This document shows, piece after piece, positions 13,409-22,280 of a stretch of DNA of 28,802 nucleotides. The number at the start of each line of letters is the position of its first letter. The stretch's first letter is position 1. The stretch comes from Lachnospiraceae bacterium (GTDB lineage: Bacteria > Bacillota > Clostridia > Lachnospirales > Lachnospiraceae): assembly GCA_004552595.1 (NCBI GenBank), contig SFNX01000011.1:1-28802 (forward strand). Direction: 5' to 3'. A model generated the notes under the pieces. That model was not told the DNA's origin. It saw only the letters and a program-made list of their open reading frames with translations, and made no database searches. The translations under genes and the position numbers were made by a program.

Positions 13409-14524
13409 TTACCAGAATACATGATTTCCGATTACAATTCCCGGTATTCCACTCTTGATACTTCTAAAATGCGTTGCGGTTCCGATATACGAAACGCCAC
13501 TCATTGCTTCCTGTGCAGCCTGAATACATGACTGCTTCGGTCCCTGAGCATAAATACTGGCAACTTTTCCGGTTCCTGCCGGGCCAAACTGTCCCTTAGC
13601 ATATATTACGCTGTATATTGATGTACCATACTTGCCGGTACGAAGTCTGTTCATTACAACAGTACCAACAGCAACCTGTCCCTGATACGGTTCGTATCCG
13701 CTCTCTGACTGAATTAATGCTGCAAGTAAAAGCGTATCGTTAACATCACCTGCAATAGCTCCGTTATTTGTAGCAGCACCGCTTGATGCTTTCTGGCCAC
13801 TTGTTCCGGAAGATGCTGCTTTGTCGGCTTCTTCCTTTTCTTTTTTAAGGGCATCTTCTCGCTCTTTAATCTGCTCTATAGACTCACCACAGTCAAGAGC
13901 TTCTTTAACGGTCACATACTCAGATTTAACGTAGCCTATCTCACCGTCTGAAAACTCAACCTGTACCCATTCTCCGTCATCATTGATGGCTTCGATTTTA
14001 TCACCCTCAGCCATGAGTTCCAATACATCTGAATCGGTACTCTTATCCTCGCGGATTCTAAGTGAAGACGTCTTAGAAGTTGCCGTCTTTGTTACTGCAG
14101 TCTCAGCAAGCTTTACAGCTTCATCTCCAAACAGAAGATATGTGTCCTTAATCCAGCCTGTAAGTGTGCCGGTTTTAACCTTTGTCCAGCCGTTCTTCCT
14201 CTCAAGTATTTCTCCTCCGCATTCCTTATAGAACTTGCCGATAAGATTACTTGTCTCAGAGGCTTCACTTCTTACGTTAACAGCTTCCTCAACATTAGCC
14301 ATAACAAGCTTATCATATGAGATACCCGCTACGCTTCCCTTTTTCGTAACAGTATCTTTTTTTACCGTAGCGGTGTCCTTTGAGGCACTCGCTTTCCCCG
14401 TATTAATTCTGAACTCGATGGTTCTTGCGAAAACACACTGCACACTCCCCAAAGTGCTGACAACCACAATTGCTAATGATAATAGCATGGCTGCCAAAGC
14501 ATGCATCCTGTTTTTCGTAGTCAT
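13409..14524 (-). CDS. Secreted SH3-domain cell-wall hydrolase (SleB-type)
   Basis: The 371-aa product has an N-terminal signal peptide (basic MTTKNR, hydrophobic core about 10-29, cleavage near residue 34). Two bacterial SH3 domains follow at about 73-133 and 148-206 (VNVRSEASETSNLIGKF and LRIREDKSTDSDVLEL), then a charged helical linker and a Ser/Gly-rich spacer. The C-terminal SleB/Hydrolase_2 domain (about 260-371) has ALIQSESGYEPYQGQ, with E274 as likely catalytic glutamate, and VGTVVMNRL. It would cleave peptidoglycan outside the membrane. It could serve spore cortex lysis or vegetative wall remodelling; the SH3 domains suggest wall binding. Confidence 0.9.
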   Translation of the reverse strand: MTTKNRMHALAAMLLSLAIVVVSTLGSVQCVFARTIEFRINTGKASASKDTATVKKDTVTKKGSVAGISYDKLVMANVEEAVNVRSEASETSNLIGKFYKECGGEILERKNGWTKVKTGTLTGWIKDTYLLFGDEAVKLAETAVTKTATSKTSSLRIREDKSTDSDVLELMAEGDKIEAINDDGEWVQVEFSDGEIGYVKSEYVTVKEALDCGESIEQIKEREDALKKEKEEADKAASSGTSGQKASSGAATNNGAIAGDVNDTLLLAALIQSESGYEPYQGQVAVGTVVMNRLRTGKYGTSIYSVIYAKGQFGPAGTGKVASIYAQGPKQSCIQAAQEAMSGVSYIGTATHFRSIKSGIPGIVIGNHVFW

Positions 14525-14575
14525 ATTTTCACCATTTCCTTAAGGTAAATTCACCTTAGTTCTCGATAGTTCCAA

Positions 14576-14581
14576 ATTATA
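14576..14581 (-). promoter_or_regulatory. Possible -10 box for the SleB-like gene
   Basis: A perfect TATAAT on the minus strand lies about 50 bases before the hydrolase start, preceded by a T-rich tract. No convincing -35 box lies at the right distance, so the call is weak. A small hairpin (AAGGT/ACCTT) sits between it and the gene. Confidence 0.3.
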
Positions 14582-14607
14582 AAAAATCTCACTTAGTCTA
14601 CATAATA

Positions 14608-15579
14608 TCACAAATTATCTTTTTCGTCAAAAATCTGCACTCCGTCGTACTCTGACTTACGTATTCTATATTGAATATCTTCAAGAATTTTCCTGTTATT
14701 TGCTATTACATCTGCCTGAAGTCCGACAATAAAAGTCATAAATCCAAGCAGCATAAGAGTTGACGCAAAAATAAGAGACTGTATGTGTCCTGAGCCTGAA
14801 CCCTTAAGCCAGTATATTAAAAATCTGAGTCCGATAAGGAATCCGCCTGTAAACGGAATAAGCCCGAGTACCGAGAAAAATGTAAGAGGTCTGTACATCA
14901 TATACGCTCTTATTATTGTAATCATGGATCTCTTAACGTATGCCCCCATTGAATGGAACAGTCTTGATTTTCTAAGCTCACCGTTTGTGCGGACAGGTAC
15001 TGATGTAATTGCCCATGATGACCTTCCCGCCTGAACGATTGTTTCAAGCGTATATGTGTAATTGTTCATTACATTGATATGCATCGCAGCCTCTCTGGAA
15101 AAGGCTCTGAATCCACTTGGCGCATCAGGAATATCAGTTTTGGAAGCCTTTCTTACAATGTAGCTTCCAAAATGCTGCAGTTTTTTCTTAAGCGGAGAAA
15201 AATACTCGGTTTCATCTATCGGTCTCTCACCGATAACAATATCAGCCTTACCATCAAGAATAGGCCTTACAAGCTTTTCAATGTCCTCACCGCAATACTG
15301 ATTATCTGCATCTGTGTTAACAATGATATCTGCTCCATGCTTAAGGCATGCATCAATTCCAGCCATAAAACCTTTAGCGAGTCCTTTATTTCTCTTAAAG
15401 CTTACAATGTAGTGTACGCCCCAGTTTCTCGCGACTTCAACTGTGTTATCAACACTTCCGTCATTAATTATCAAATATTCAATTTCGTCTATTCCGTCTA
15501 TATGCTTAGGCAGATCATTAAGTGCTATCTCAAGAGTCTCTGCCTCGTTTAAGCACGGAATCTGAATTATTAATTTCAT
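14608..15579 (-). CDS. Family 2 glycosyltransferase with membrane spans
   Basis: The 323-aa protein opens with a GT-A domain: IIQIPCLNEAETLEIAL, IINDGSVDNT, then NTDADNQYCGED as the metal-binding motif. A C-terminal part has two hydrophobic spans (about 234-256 and 270-290). This layout matches dolichyl- or polyprenyl-phosphate mannosyl/glucosyl transferases. It would transfer a sugar to a lipid carrier on the inner membrane face, probably for wall or surface polysaccharide. It follows the other glycosyltransferase by 11 bases. Confidence 0.9.
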   Translation of the reverse strand: MKLIIQIPCLNEAETLEIALNDLPKHIDGIDEIEYLIINDGSVDNTVEVARNWGVHYIVSFKRNKGLAKGFMAGIDACLKHGADIIVNTDADNQYCGEDIEKLVRPILDGKADIVIGERPIDETEYFSPLKKKLQHFGSYIVRKASKTDIPDAPSGFRAFSREAAMHINVMNNYTYTLETIVQAGRSSWAITSVPVRTNGELRKSRLFHSMGAYVKRSMITIIRAYMMYRPLTFFSVLGLIPFTGGFLIGLRFLIYWLKGSGSGHIQSLIFASTLMLLGFMTFIVGLQADVIANNRKILEDIQYRIRKSEYDGVQIFDEKDNL

Positions 15580-15590
15580 TTATACGTTCC

Positions 15591-16529
15591 TCATCTGATT
15601 TCTTTTGCAATATAAATCGGCCTATGTTTAGTCTCAAGATAAGTCTTGGCAAGGTATTCTCCAACAATTCCAATGCATGAAAGCTGCATTCCGCCGATAA
15701 GCATAATTATACATACAAGTGAAGGCCATCCGCTTGTCGGATCCCCGTATATAAGCTTTCTTATAATAATAAATACAATCATGACAAATGCTAAAAGCAT
15801 ACAAAGTATTCCGAAGAATGAAGAAATAACAAGTGGTGCCGTTGAAAATCCGATGACACCTTCAATCGAATACATAAATAACTTCCAGAACGACCACTTT
15901 GTCTCGCCGGCCACTCTCTCGACGTTTTCATATTCGAACCACTTAGTCTCAAATCCGACCCAGCCGTAAATTCCCTTTGTGAATCTGTTGTATTCTCCCA
16001 TTGAGAGAATCGCATTAACCATCTGGCGTGTCATGATTCTGTAATCTCTGGCTCCGTCAACGATTTCGGTTTTTGAAATCCTGGCCATTAATTTGTAGAA
16101 CATTCTTGCAAAAAACGACCTGATGACAGGCTCACCTTTTCTCGTAACGCGTCTTGTTGCGGCGGAGTCAAATCCTTCTTCGGTAACCGCTTTAAACATT
16201 TCAGGCAAAAGTGACGGTGGGTCCTGCAAATCTGCGTCCATAATTACTACGTAATCACCCTTTGCATTATCAAGTCCTGCATATATTCCCGCTTCCTTCC
16301 CGAAGTTTCTCGAAAATGAAACGTATCTTACTCTTTTATCCTTTTCGTTATATTCTCTAAGCACCTTAAGTGTTTTGTCCTTAGAGCCATCATCAATAAA
16401 GAGCATTTCGAATTCTACTGACGGAAAGTCCTTATTAAATACTTCTATCGTTTTTAGCATTTCCTCATAGAAAAACGGAATGGCTTCTTCCTCGTTGTAG
16501 CATGGCACTACTACTGTAAGTAAACTCAT
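15591..16529 (-). CDS. Polyprenyl-phosphate glycosyltransferase, GtrB/DPM1-like
   Basis: The 312-aa product has the GT2 motifs VVPCYNEEEAIP, FIDDGSKDKT and MDADLQDPP (DAD at 98-100), and two C-terminal membrane spans (about 233-258 and 270-293). Sequence and length fit GtrB-type bactoprenol glucosyl transferases, which make lipid-linked sugars for export. The ATG overlaps the stop of trhP by 4 bases (ATGA). Pairing with the neighbouring GT2 suggests two sugars loaded for one surface polymer; acceptor and sugar cannot be read from sequence. Confidence 0.9.
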   Translation of the reverse strand: MSLLTVVVPCYNEEEAIPFFYEEMLKTIEVFNKDFPSVEFEMLFIDDGSKDKTLKVLREYNEKDKRVRYVSFSRNFGKEAGIYAGLDNAKGDYVVIMDADLQDPPSLLPEMFKAVTEEGFDSAATRRVTRKGEPVIRSFFARMFYKLMARISKTEIVDGARDYRIMTRQMVNAILSMGEYNRFTKGIYGWVGFETKWFEYENVERVAGETKWSFWKLFMYSIEGVIGFSTAPLVISSFFGILCMLLAFVMIVFIIIRKLIYGDPTSGWPSLVCIIMLIGGMQLSCIGIVGEYLAKTYLETKHRPIYIAKEIR

Positions 16530-17779
16530 TTTTGCTTTGAATCTCCTTTGACTCTGATAATATCATTTACACAAACATCCGCTTCATTAAGTCTGACTCT
16601 TATTATCTGCTGAGGGTGCGGACAGCTGTCCATTTCGGTTCCTTTTTCGTTATCCTTAATTGATAAAACCTTGGCTGAAATATTTCTGCCATCAGGCTTC
16701 ATTATTTCTATTTCATCATTAACCTTGAATTTATTTTTCTGCTCAAGAATTATCTCTTTATCAGCTGTAACCTCAAGTATTGATCCAAGATAAGTATATT
16801 CATTTATGTATGTATTACTGTCATAAATCTGGGTGTTTTCATCAGGCTTACCGAAATAAAAACCTGTAGTAAACTGCCTATATGTACACTTTGCGATTTC
16901 TGACTTGTACCAGTCCATATTGGCTCTGTACTTTTCTTCCGATTCAAATAAATCATCAATCGCTTTTCTGTATGTTCTTGCAACACTTGCAACATACAAT
17001 GCGGTCTTCATTCTGCCTTCTATTTTGAAGCTGTCAATTCCTGCATCAACCATCTCAGGAATATGCTCGATCATGCACAAATCCTTTGAATTGAAAATAT
17101 AAGTCCCTCTCTCATTTTCATAAACCGGGAAATACTCATTAGGTCTCTTCTCTTCAACTACAGAATACTTCCATCTGCAAGGGTGAGTACATGCACCTTT
17201 ATTGGCATCTCTTCCCGTGAAGAAGCTTGATAGCAGACATCTTCCCGAATACGAAATACACATCGCACCGTGAATAAAGCTCTCAATCTCCATATCATCA
17301 GGAATATTTGCCCTTATTTCCCCTATTTCCTTAAGGGATAATTCTCTCGCTGATACTACTCTTTTTGCACCCTGGTTATACCAGAATTTATATGTCATGT
17401 AATTTGTGTTGTTAGCCTGGGTACTTACGTGTATGTCAATTTCAGGACACACTTCCTTGGCAATCATGAACATTCCGGGGTCTGCAATAATCAACGCATC
17501 CGGCTTAAGCTCCTTTAATTCTTCAAAGTACTTATATGCGCCCTCAAGGTCGTAATTATGCGCTAAAATATTAGCCGTCACATGAACTCTTACATTATTA
17601 TCATGGGCAAAATCAATGCCCTTTTTCATTTCGCTTAAATCAAAATTCTTAGCCTTGGCCCTAAGTCCAAATGCCTCTCCGCCAATATAAACGGCATCTG
17701 CACCATATGTTACCGCTGTTTTTAATACTTCTAAGCTCCCCGCCGGAATGAGAAGCTCAGGCTTTTTATTTTTTTGCAT
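16526..17779 (-). CDS. trhP: tRNA hydroxylation protein, peptidase U32 family (TrhP)
   Basis: The 417-aa protein belongs to peptidase family U32: LLIPAGSLEVLKTAV, YGADAVYIGGEAFGLRAKA, then the four-cysteine signature C174, C181, C197, C201 and a C-terminal beta domain. Members YrrN/YrrO of Bacillus and YegQ of E. coli were shown to hydroxylate uridine 34 of tRNAs using prephenate. Length is closest to YrrO. It lies 24 bases downstream of the TrmR-like gene, as in Bacillus, so the two would make ho5U and then mo5U. Only one TrhP gene is seen here where Bacillus has two. Confidence 0.9.
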   Translation of the reverse strand: MQKNKKPELLIPAGSLEVLKTAVTYGADAVYIGGEAFGLRAKAKNFDLSEMKKGIDFAHDNNVRVHVTANILAHNYDLEGAYKYFEELKELKPDALIIADPGMFMIAKEVCPEIDIHVSTQANNTNYMTYKFWYNQGAKRVVSARELSLKEIGEIRANIPDDMEIESFIHGAMCISYSGRCLLSSFFTGRDANKGACTHPCRWKYSVVEEKRPNEYFPVYENERGTYIFNSKDLCMIEHIPEMVDAGIDSFKIEGRMKTALYVASVARTYRKAIDDLFESEEKYRANMDWYKSEIAKCTYRQFTTGFYFGKPDENTQIYDSNTYINEYTYLGSILEVTADKEIILEQKNKFKVNDEIEIMKPDGRNISAKVLSIKDNEKGTEMDSCPHPQQIIRVRLNEADVCVNDIIRVKGDSKQK

Positions 17780-17803
17780 CTGTATCTCCGAAATCGGTTA
17801 CGA

Positions 17804-18475
17804 TTATTTTTTTACACTCACAGAAATTCCGTCACCAAGCTGCAGTATATCTGTCGTAAGCTCGTCACTTTGCATAAGCGCTCTTATGTATTCCCTCATC
17901 CTTTTATGGATTGTCCTGTCTCGTCTTACTACTGTGAATTTTGACTGTATTACAGTGTCATCCTGCAGCACATTATCAGTAATCAGAACTCCGCCTTTTT
18001 TTAGAAGCTTTACTGCATTAGGCAAAAAATTTATATACTGACCTTTTGCGGCATCCATGAAAATCATGTCGTATCTGCCTGCAAATTTGTCATCGCCATT
18101 TTCATTTTCTAAAAGCTCATTAAGGATGTCCTTTGCATCTCCTTCAATAAGCGTGATTTTATCATTAAAGCCTGACTTTAAGAAATTTTCCTTTGCAACA
18201 GGTATTCTCTTCTCATATTTCTCAATTGTTGTAATATGACAGTCACTTTGTGAATACTGTGCCATAAGTATTGCGGAAAACCCGACTGCTGTTCCGACTT
18301 CAAGAATGTTTTTTGGTTTTTTGAGTTCAAGCATGAGTTTTAAAAATCTCTGCATGCTTTTTCGTATTATCGGAACGTTATCTCTGTTGGCTTCTGCCTC
18401 AAGATTGTCAAGAAACTCAGTATTGCCTTCGTTAAGTGATTCAATAAATATTTCCGTTCTCTCAAAGCCTGACAT
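17804..18475 (-). CDS. trmR: tRNA 5-hydroxyuridine methyltransferase (TrmR), O-methyltransferase family
   Basis: A 223-aa class I SAM-dependent O-methyltransferase of the family 3 type: ILEVGTAVGFSAILMA (57-72) is the SAM motif, YDMIFMDAAKGQY the catalytic metal site region, and LITDNVLQDD follows. Bacillus YrrM/TrmR converts 5-hydroxyuridine 34 to 5-methoxyuridine, and its gene has the same neighbours. Its ATG overlaps the stop of the MltG-like gene (TAATG). A catechol-type methyltransferase is the alternative if only sequence is considered; gene order favours TrmR. Confidence 0.88.
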   Translation of the reverse strand: MSGFERTEIFIESLNEGNTEFLDNLEAEANRDNVPIIRKSMQRFLKLMLELKKPKNILEVGTAVGFSAILMAQYSQSDCHITTIEKYEKRIPVAKENFLKSGFNDKITLIEGDAKDILNELLENENGDDKFAGRYDMIFMDAAKGQYINFLPNAVKLLKKGGVLITDNVLQDDTVIQSKFTVVRRDRTIHKRMREYIRALMQSDELTTDILQLGDGISVSVKK

Positions 18476-19059
18476 TATTGTTCCTCTATTGCAGATTCCT
18501 CGTCGCCTTCACCTTCGAATTCATTACCTGCTGATTCATCTTGTGTTTCTTCAGTATCTTCAAAGGCAGCGGCCTCGTCATACTGTCCTTCTTCACCGAG
18601 TACACCGGCTGAATCAATTCCCGTAACATCATCGCTTAACGGATTGACTTCCTCTGAATAATCTTCTTCGCCTTCTGCCTCATCGTCCGGATTTTCTTTT
18701 CCAACAAGAACCTCTAGAATTTCATCCGAATTCATACTCGTATTAAGAGTATATGAACCCGGCTTAATGTCATCCTTATAAACCGATAATTTCTTCTGTA
18801 TTGAGAAAAGCATATGGTCTCTTATTATTCCCTTATCCTCAAGCATCTGATAGATATCGCTCTGTGCATCATCGTTTCCTACAACAAAGCTTATATCTCT
18901 TCCCGGAGGCGCACTCATTGGCTCCTCTGCAAAAACTCTGTATCCAAAATCATATGCTTTTTTTGCGTAGTTAGATATGCACACTATTGCAATAATAATG
19001 AGCGCAACCCTGACTACAGTTCCGGCAAATGCCAGAGTGATGTTTTTAATGTTGTTCAT
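18475..19059 (-). CDS. MltG N-terminal-like membrane protein lacking the transglycosylase domain
   Basis: The 194-aa product has one N-terminal membrane span (about 11-33) and then a domain resembling the LysM-like part of MltG (ISFVVGNDDAQSDIYQMLED, KGIIRDHMLFSIQKK, KPGSYTLNTSMNSDEILEVL, residues about 56-119). From 122 to the end it is an acidic, low-complexity tail rich in Glu, Asp and Ser. The YceG catalytic domain with its essential glutamate, which should follow, is absent. The reading frame and stop are intact, and trmR overlaps the stop, so this is a settled form rather than a fresh truncation. It may hold partners at the septum; that is inference. Confidence 0.7.
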   Translation of the reverse strand: MNNIKNITLAFAGTVVRVALIIIAIVCISNYAKKAYDFGYRVFAEEPMSAPPGRDISFVVGNDDAQSDIYQMLEDKGIIRDHMLFSIQKKLSVYKDDIKPGSYTLNTSMNSDEILEVLVGKENPDDEAEGEEDYSEEVNPLSDDVTGIDSAGVLGEEGQYDEAAAFEDTEETQDESAGNEFEGEGDEESAIEEQ

Positions 19060-19069
19060 AATATATTAC

Positions 19070-19399
19070 CTATATCAGCTTAATTTCTTCTAATATACGC
19101 CTTGATATTTCCTGGTACATTCCCATAAACTGATTTTCCGCTTCGATAAAATCATATACTCTCTGATCTTCAGAAAGCTCATCGCATCTTTTCTCAAGTT
19201 TGTCCATCTCATCATACGCTTCATCTGAATTCTGAATTGAACGAATACGCATATTGAGCTTTCGTATTTCATCTATTTTCCATAACAGGTCACTATCATG
19301 CTCAACCTTTTCCCTTGCACTTACGTATTCCTGATACGATTCGGATTGCTTTATTACTTCGATTAACGAAGCAACGATTTCATCAAAGCTTTTGTTCAT
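19070..19399 (-). CDS. YlbF/YmcA-family protein
   Basis: The 109-aa fully helical protein shows the Com_YlbF pattern: an N-terminal helix with QSESYQEYVSAREKV, then WKIDEIRKLNMRIRSIQ and YDFIEAENQFMGMYQEISRRI. In Bacillus, YlbF, YmcA and YaaT form a complex that works with RNase Y in RNA maturation. Here the gene sits 26 bases downstream of rnjA, linking the family with RNase J by position. It is 10 bases upstream of the MltG-like gene. Confidence 0.85.
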   Translation of the reverse strand: MNKSFDEIVASLIEVIKQSESYQEYVSAREKVEHDSDLLWKIDEIRKLNMRIRSIQNSDEAYDEMDKLEKRCDELSEDQRVYDFIEAENQFMGMYQEISRRILEEIKLI

Positions 19400-19425
19400 A
19401 TTCTTCCCCTTAATTTCCCCTGAAT

Positions 19426-21078
19426 TTATAGTATTTCAACAAGAATGATTGGCTTACGTTTTGTCTTTTTCCATACAAATGAACCAAGTGCATCTCTCAA
19501 TACATTTTTAATTTTGTTTCTGCCTGTAACACCCCTGTCAAGACAGTCATAAAGCTCATCACATGCAAGCTGCCTTGCCTCTTCGATAAGCTCATCCGAT
19601 TCCTTAATATATACAAAGCCTCTTGAATCAATTACCGGTCCTGAAATAACATATTCGCCGCTTTCATCCATTGCAAGCATTATTATGATTATTCCGTCTT
19701 CCGAAAGCCTCTGTCTGTCTCTTATTACGACGTTACCTACATCTCCTACCAAAAGCCCGTCAACAAACACGCTTCCGTTTTCTACTTCTTCGGTAATAAT
19801 GGCGCTTTCACTGTCAATCTCAAGAACCTGTCCTGTCTTAAGAATAAATATGTTTTCTATTTCGATTCCAAGCGACCTGGCTATTCTTGCCTGTGCCTTT
19901 AAGTGTCTGTACTCACCATGCACGGGAATTGAATACTTAGGCTTTACTAAAGAATAAATCAGCTTTATCTCTTCTTCACATGCATGTCCCGAAACATGTG
20001 CATCCTGGAATATTACATCGGCACCCTTCATTGATAGTTCATTAATAACTTTTGATACAGCCTTTTCATTTCCGGGAATCGGATTCGAACTGAATATTAC
20101 GACATCGCCCTGATTAAGCGAAACTTTTCTGTGCGTATTTGTTGCAATTCTGCTTAACGCTGCCATCGTCTCACCCTGGGAGCCGGTCGTAACTATTACT
20201 GTCTTTTCCTCAGGATAATCATTAATCTGCTCAATATCTATTAATGTATTATCGGGAATATTTATTATTCCAAGCTCAGCTGCGGTATTGATAACACTTA
20301 CCATGCTGCGGCCTTCAACTATTACTTTTCTCCCATATGTATATGCGCTGTTAATTATCTGCTGAACTCTGTCGACATTTGACGCAAACGTTGCGACAAT
20401 AATTCTGCTATCCTTATTGTCTGCAAAAATGCTGTCGAAGGTTTTGCCGACCGTCCTCTCAGAATTCGTAATACCCGGCCTCTCCGCATTCGTGGAATCG
20501 CATAGCAGTGCAAGCACTCCTTCTTTTCCAAGCTCTGCAAATCTTGTTAAATCTATCGGGTCTCCGTATACCGGAGTATAATCAACCTTAAAATCTCCTG
20601 TATGAACTATGCATCCTGCAGGTGTATGTATTGCAAGAGCTGCAGCATCGGCAATTGAATGATTTGTCCTAATAAATTCAACACTGATATCACCAAAGTC
20701 AATTACGTCAGAAAACTGCACCGTATGTCTTTTAGTAATATCCAAAAGCTCATGCTCTCTAAGCTTATTCTCAATGAGTGCAATTGTAAGTCTTGTTCCG
20801 TATACAGGAACATTTAATTCCTTGAGAATATAAGGTAACGCACCGATATGATCCTCATGTCCGTGCGTAATAACAAAGGCTTTAACCTTATCAATATTTC
20901 TTTTTAAATATGTTACGTCAGGAATTACCAAATCAATTCCAAGCATATCATCCTCAGGAAAAGCAAGACCGCAGTCGACTACGATAATCGTATCCTCATA
21001 CTCAAAAGCGGTAATGTTCATCCCGATTATTTCAAGGCCGCCAAGTGGAATTATCCTGACCTTTTTATTATTATCCAT
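19426..21078 (-). CDS. rnj: Ribonuclease J
   Basis: A 550-aa metallo-beta-lactamase/beta-CASP nuclease. It has IIPLGGLEIIGMN near the N-terminus, the zinc motif THGHEDHIG (71-79), VHTGDFKVD, LCDSTNAE, TGSQGE, then SGHACEEE, IPVHGEYRHL and a C-terminal domain. RNase J degrades and matures RNA as a 5'-3' exonuclease and endonuclease. The length is full. GGGGA precedes the ATG by about 5 bases. It follows the DUF1292 gene by 12 bases. Confidence 0.95.
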   Translation of the reverse strand: MDNNKKVRIIPLGGLEIIGMNITAFEYEDTIIVVDCGLAFPEDDMLGIDLVIPDVTYLKRNIDKVKAFVITHGHEDHIGALPYILKELNVPVYGTRLTIALIENKLREHELLDITKRHTVQFSDVIDFGDISVEFIRTNHSIADAAALAIHTPAGCIVHTGDFKVDYTPVYGDPIDLTRFAELGKEGVLALLCDSTNAERPGITNSERTVGKTFDSIFADNKDSRIIVATFASNVDRVQQIINSAYTYGRKVIVEGRSMVSVINTAAELGIINIPDNTLIDIEQINDYPEEKTVIVTTGSQGETMAALSRIATNTHRKVSLNQGDVVIFSSNPIPGNEKAVSKVINELSMKGADVIFQDAHVSGHACEEEIKLIYSLVKPKYSIPVHGEYRHLKAQARIARSLGIEIENIFILKTGQVLEIDSESAIITEEVENGSVFVDGLLVGDVGNVVIRDRQRLSEDGIIIIMLAMDESGEYVISGPVIDSRGFVYIKESDELIEEARQLACDELYDCLDRGVTGRNKIKNVLRDALGSFVWKKTKRKPIILVEIL

Positions 21079-21090
21079 TCATTCCCCTTA

Positions 21091-21360
21091 TTAAGAAATA
21101 TCTACATCCCCTATTGATTCTTCAAAAAGCGGAGCTACTGCCTTTATTTCATTTTCGTCGGTAACAGCCTCATATACACTTTCCTCATCATCTTCAGTAG
21201 AAACATCCTTAAGTATCATTACTTCTATTTCTTCTGCGTCAGGGTCGGCTGCATCAGTAACTAAAATATAATTAACTTCGTTAATCTTTGTATCGTCAAT
21301 TATATAAAATTCCTCTTCGCCTTCATCGGTTTCAAAAATTATCTTTTCGTATTCGCTCAT
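21091..21360 (-). CDS. DUF1292 (YrzB-like) protein
   Basis: An 89-aa very acidic protein with the DUF1292 pattern: FETDEGEEEFYIID, INEVNYILVTDA, then IEVMILKDVS and EAVTDENEI. In Bacillus yrzB lies in the same place, just after ruvX. The protein's activity is unknown. Spacing to ruvX is 24 bases and to rnj 12. Confidence 0.9.
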   Translation of the reverse strand: MSEYEKIIFETDEGEEEFYIIDDTKINEVNYILVTDAADPDAEEIEVMILKDVSTEDDEESVYEAVTDENEIKAVAPLFEESIGDVDIS

Positions 21361-21384
21361 ATTTACCTCGCTAATTTAATCGTG

Positions 21385-21807
21385 TCAGTTATGTAATGAT
21401 TCTAAATAATTCTGAAGAATTACCATTGCCGCAATCTCGTCGACATATTGCTTGCGGTTTTCTCTGCGTATTTTCGATTCAATCATAATATTTTCTGCAG
21501 ATACACTTGTAAGTCTCTCATCCCACAAAATAACAGGAAGTCCGGTCCTTCTCTCTAAAGCCTCTTTAAATTCAAAAGTCTTAAAGGCGCGTTCCCCGTC
21601 AGTTCCGTCCATATTCTTAGGATGACCAAGTACTATTTTTTCGACGTTATACTCTTTACATATCTCTTCAATTCTCTGATATGTCTTACGAATCTTACCT
21701 TCCGACTCACGCCTTATTATCTCAAGCCCCTGAGCCGTGATAAGCATAGGATCACTTATTGCAACTCCTACTGTCTTCGAGCCGTAATCAAGTCCTAATA
21801 TTCTCAT
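21385..21807 (-). CDS. ruvX: RuvX/YqgF Holliday junction resolvase-like nuclease
   Basis: The 140-aa RNase H-fold protein starts MRILGLDYGSKTVGVAISD, with D7 as first metal ligand. It continues with IVLGHPKNMDGTDG, LWDERLTSVSAENIM and ends with YVDEIAAMVILQNYL, where Asp is a further ligand. Members act in pre-16S rRNA 5' processing in E. coli and may resolve recombination junctions. It starts 1 base after the ireB stop. Confidence 0.95.
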   Translation of the reverse strand: MRILGLDYGSKTVGVAISDPMLITAQGLEIIRRESEGKIRKTYQRIEEICKEYNVEKIVLGHPKNMDGTDGERAFKTFEFKEALERRTGLPVILWDERLTSVSAENIMIESKIRRENRKQYVDEIAAMVILQNYLESLHN

Positions 21808-21808
21808 A

Positions 21809-22069
21809 TTATCTCCAACCGTTCGACCTGATGTACTGAATTAATAATTCTTCCACAAGCTCATCTCTTTCAACCTTCATAATAAGGCTTCTTGCATTGT
21901 TATGGCTTGTGATATATGTAGGGTCTCCCGACATAATATATCCTACAATCTGATTTACAGGATTGTATCCTTTTTCAGTAAGTGCCTCATAAACTGTAGA
22001 GAGTACAATCTTAACTCCTGTATCCTGTTCTGTCTGCACTCTGAAATGCTGAGTATTACCTAAATCCAT
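21809..22069 (-). CDS. ireB: IreB family regulatory phosphoprotein (UPF0297)
   Basis: An 86-aa protein with the family pattern: VYEALTEKGYNPVNQIVGYIMSGDPTYITSHNNAR followed by a charged helix ending YIRSNGWR. In Enterococcus, IreB is phosphorylated by the PASTA kinase IreK and modulates cephalosporin tolerance. GGGGGT lies about 6 bases before the ATG. It is the first gene of the long unit running to the glycosyltransferases, preceded by a 220-base AT-rich gap. Confidence 0.93.
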   Translation of the reverse strand: MDLGNTQHFRVQTEQDTGVKIVLSTVYEALTEKGYNPVNQIVGYIMSGDPTYITSHNNARSLIMKVERDELVEELLIQYIRSNGWR

Positions 22070-22197
22070 ATTTACCCCCTTTATGTTGTAGCCCTTTCAA
22101 ATCATGCTCTGATTCATGCATACATATTATGTCTTTATGCATGCAACTTAGGCTTACTTATTAAACAATACAGTTATCGCAATTTTAAGCATAATCT

Positions 22198-22225
22198 ATT
22201 ATATTTTACTCCAATAAAGGCTAAA
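22198..22225 (-). promoter_or_regulatory. Possible promoter of the ireB operon
   Basis: A perfect TATAAT (22198-22203 on the minus strand) lies about 130 bases before ireB. A weak TTTAGC is found 16 bases upstream (22220-22225). The long leader contains short palindromes such as TTGCATGCATAA but no riboswitch that I recognise. Confidence 0.4.
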
Positions 22226-22280
22226 TTACAAATATTACGACCACTGCAAATTCCTATAGCAATACTTAAAGCCCTGTATT

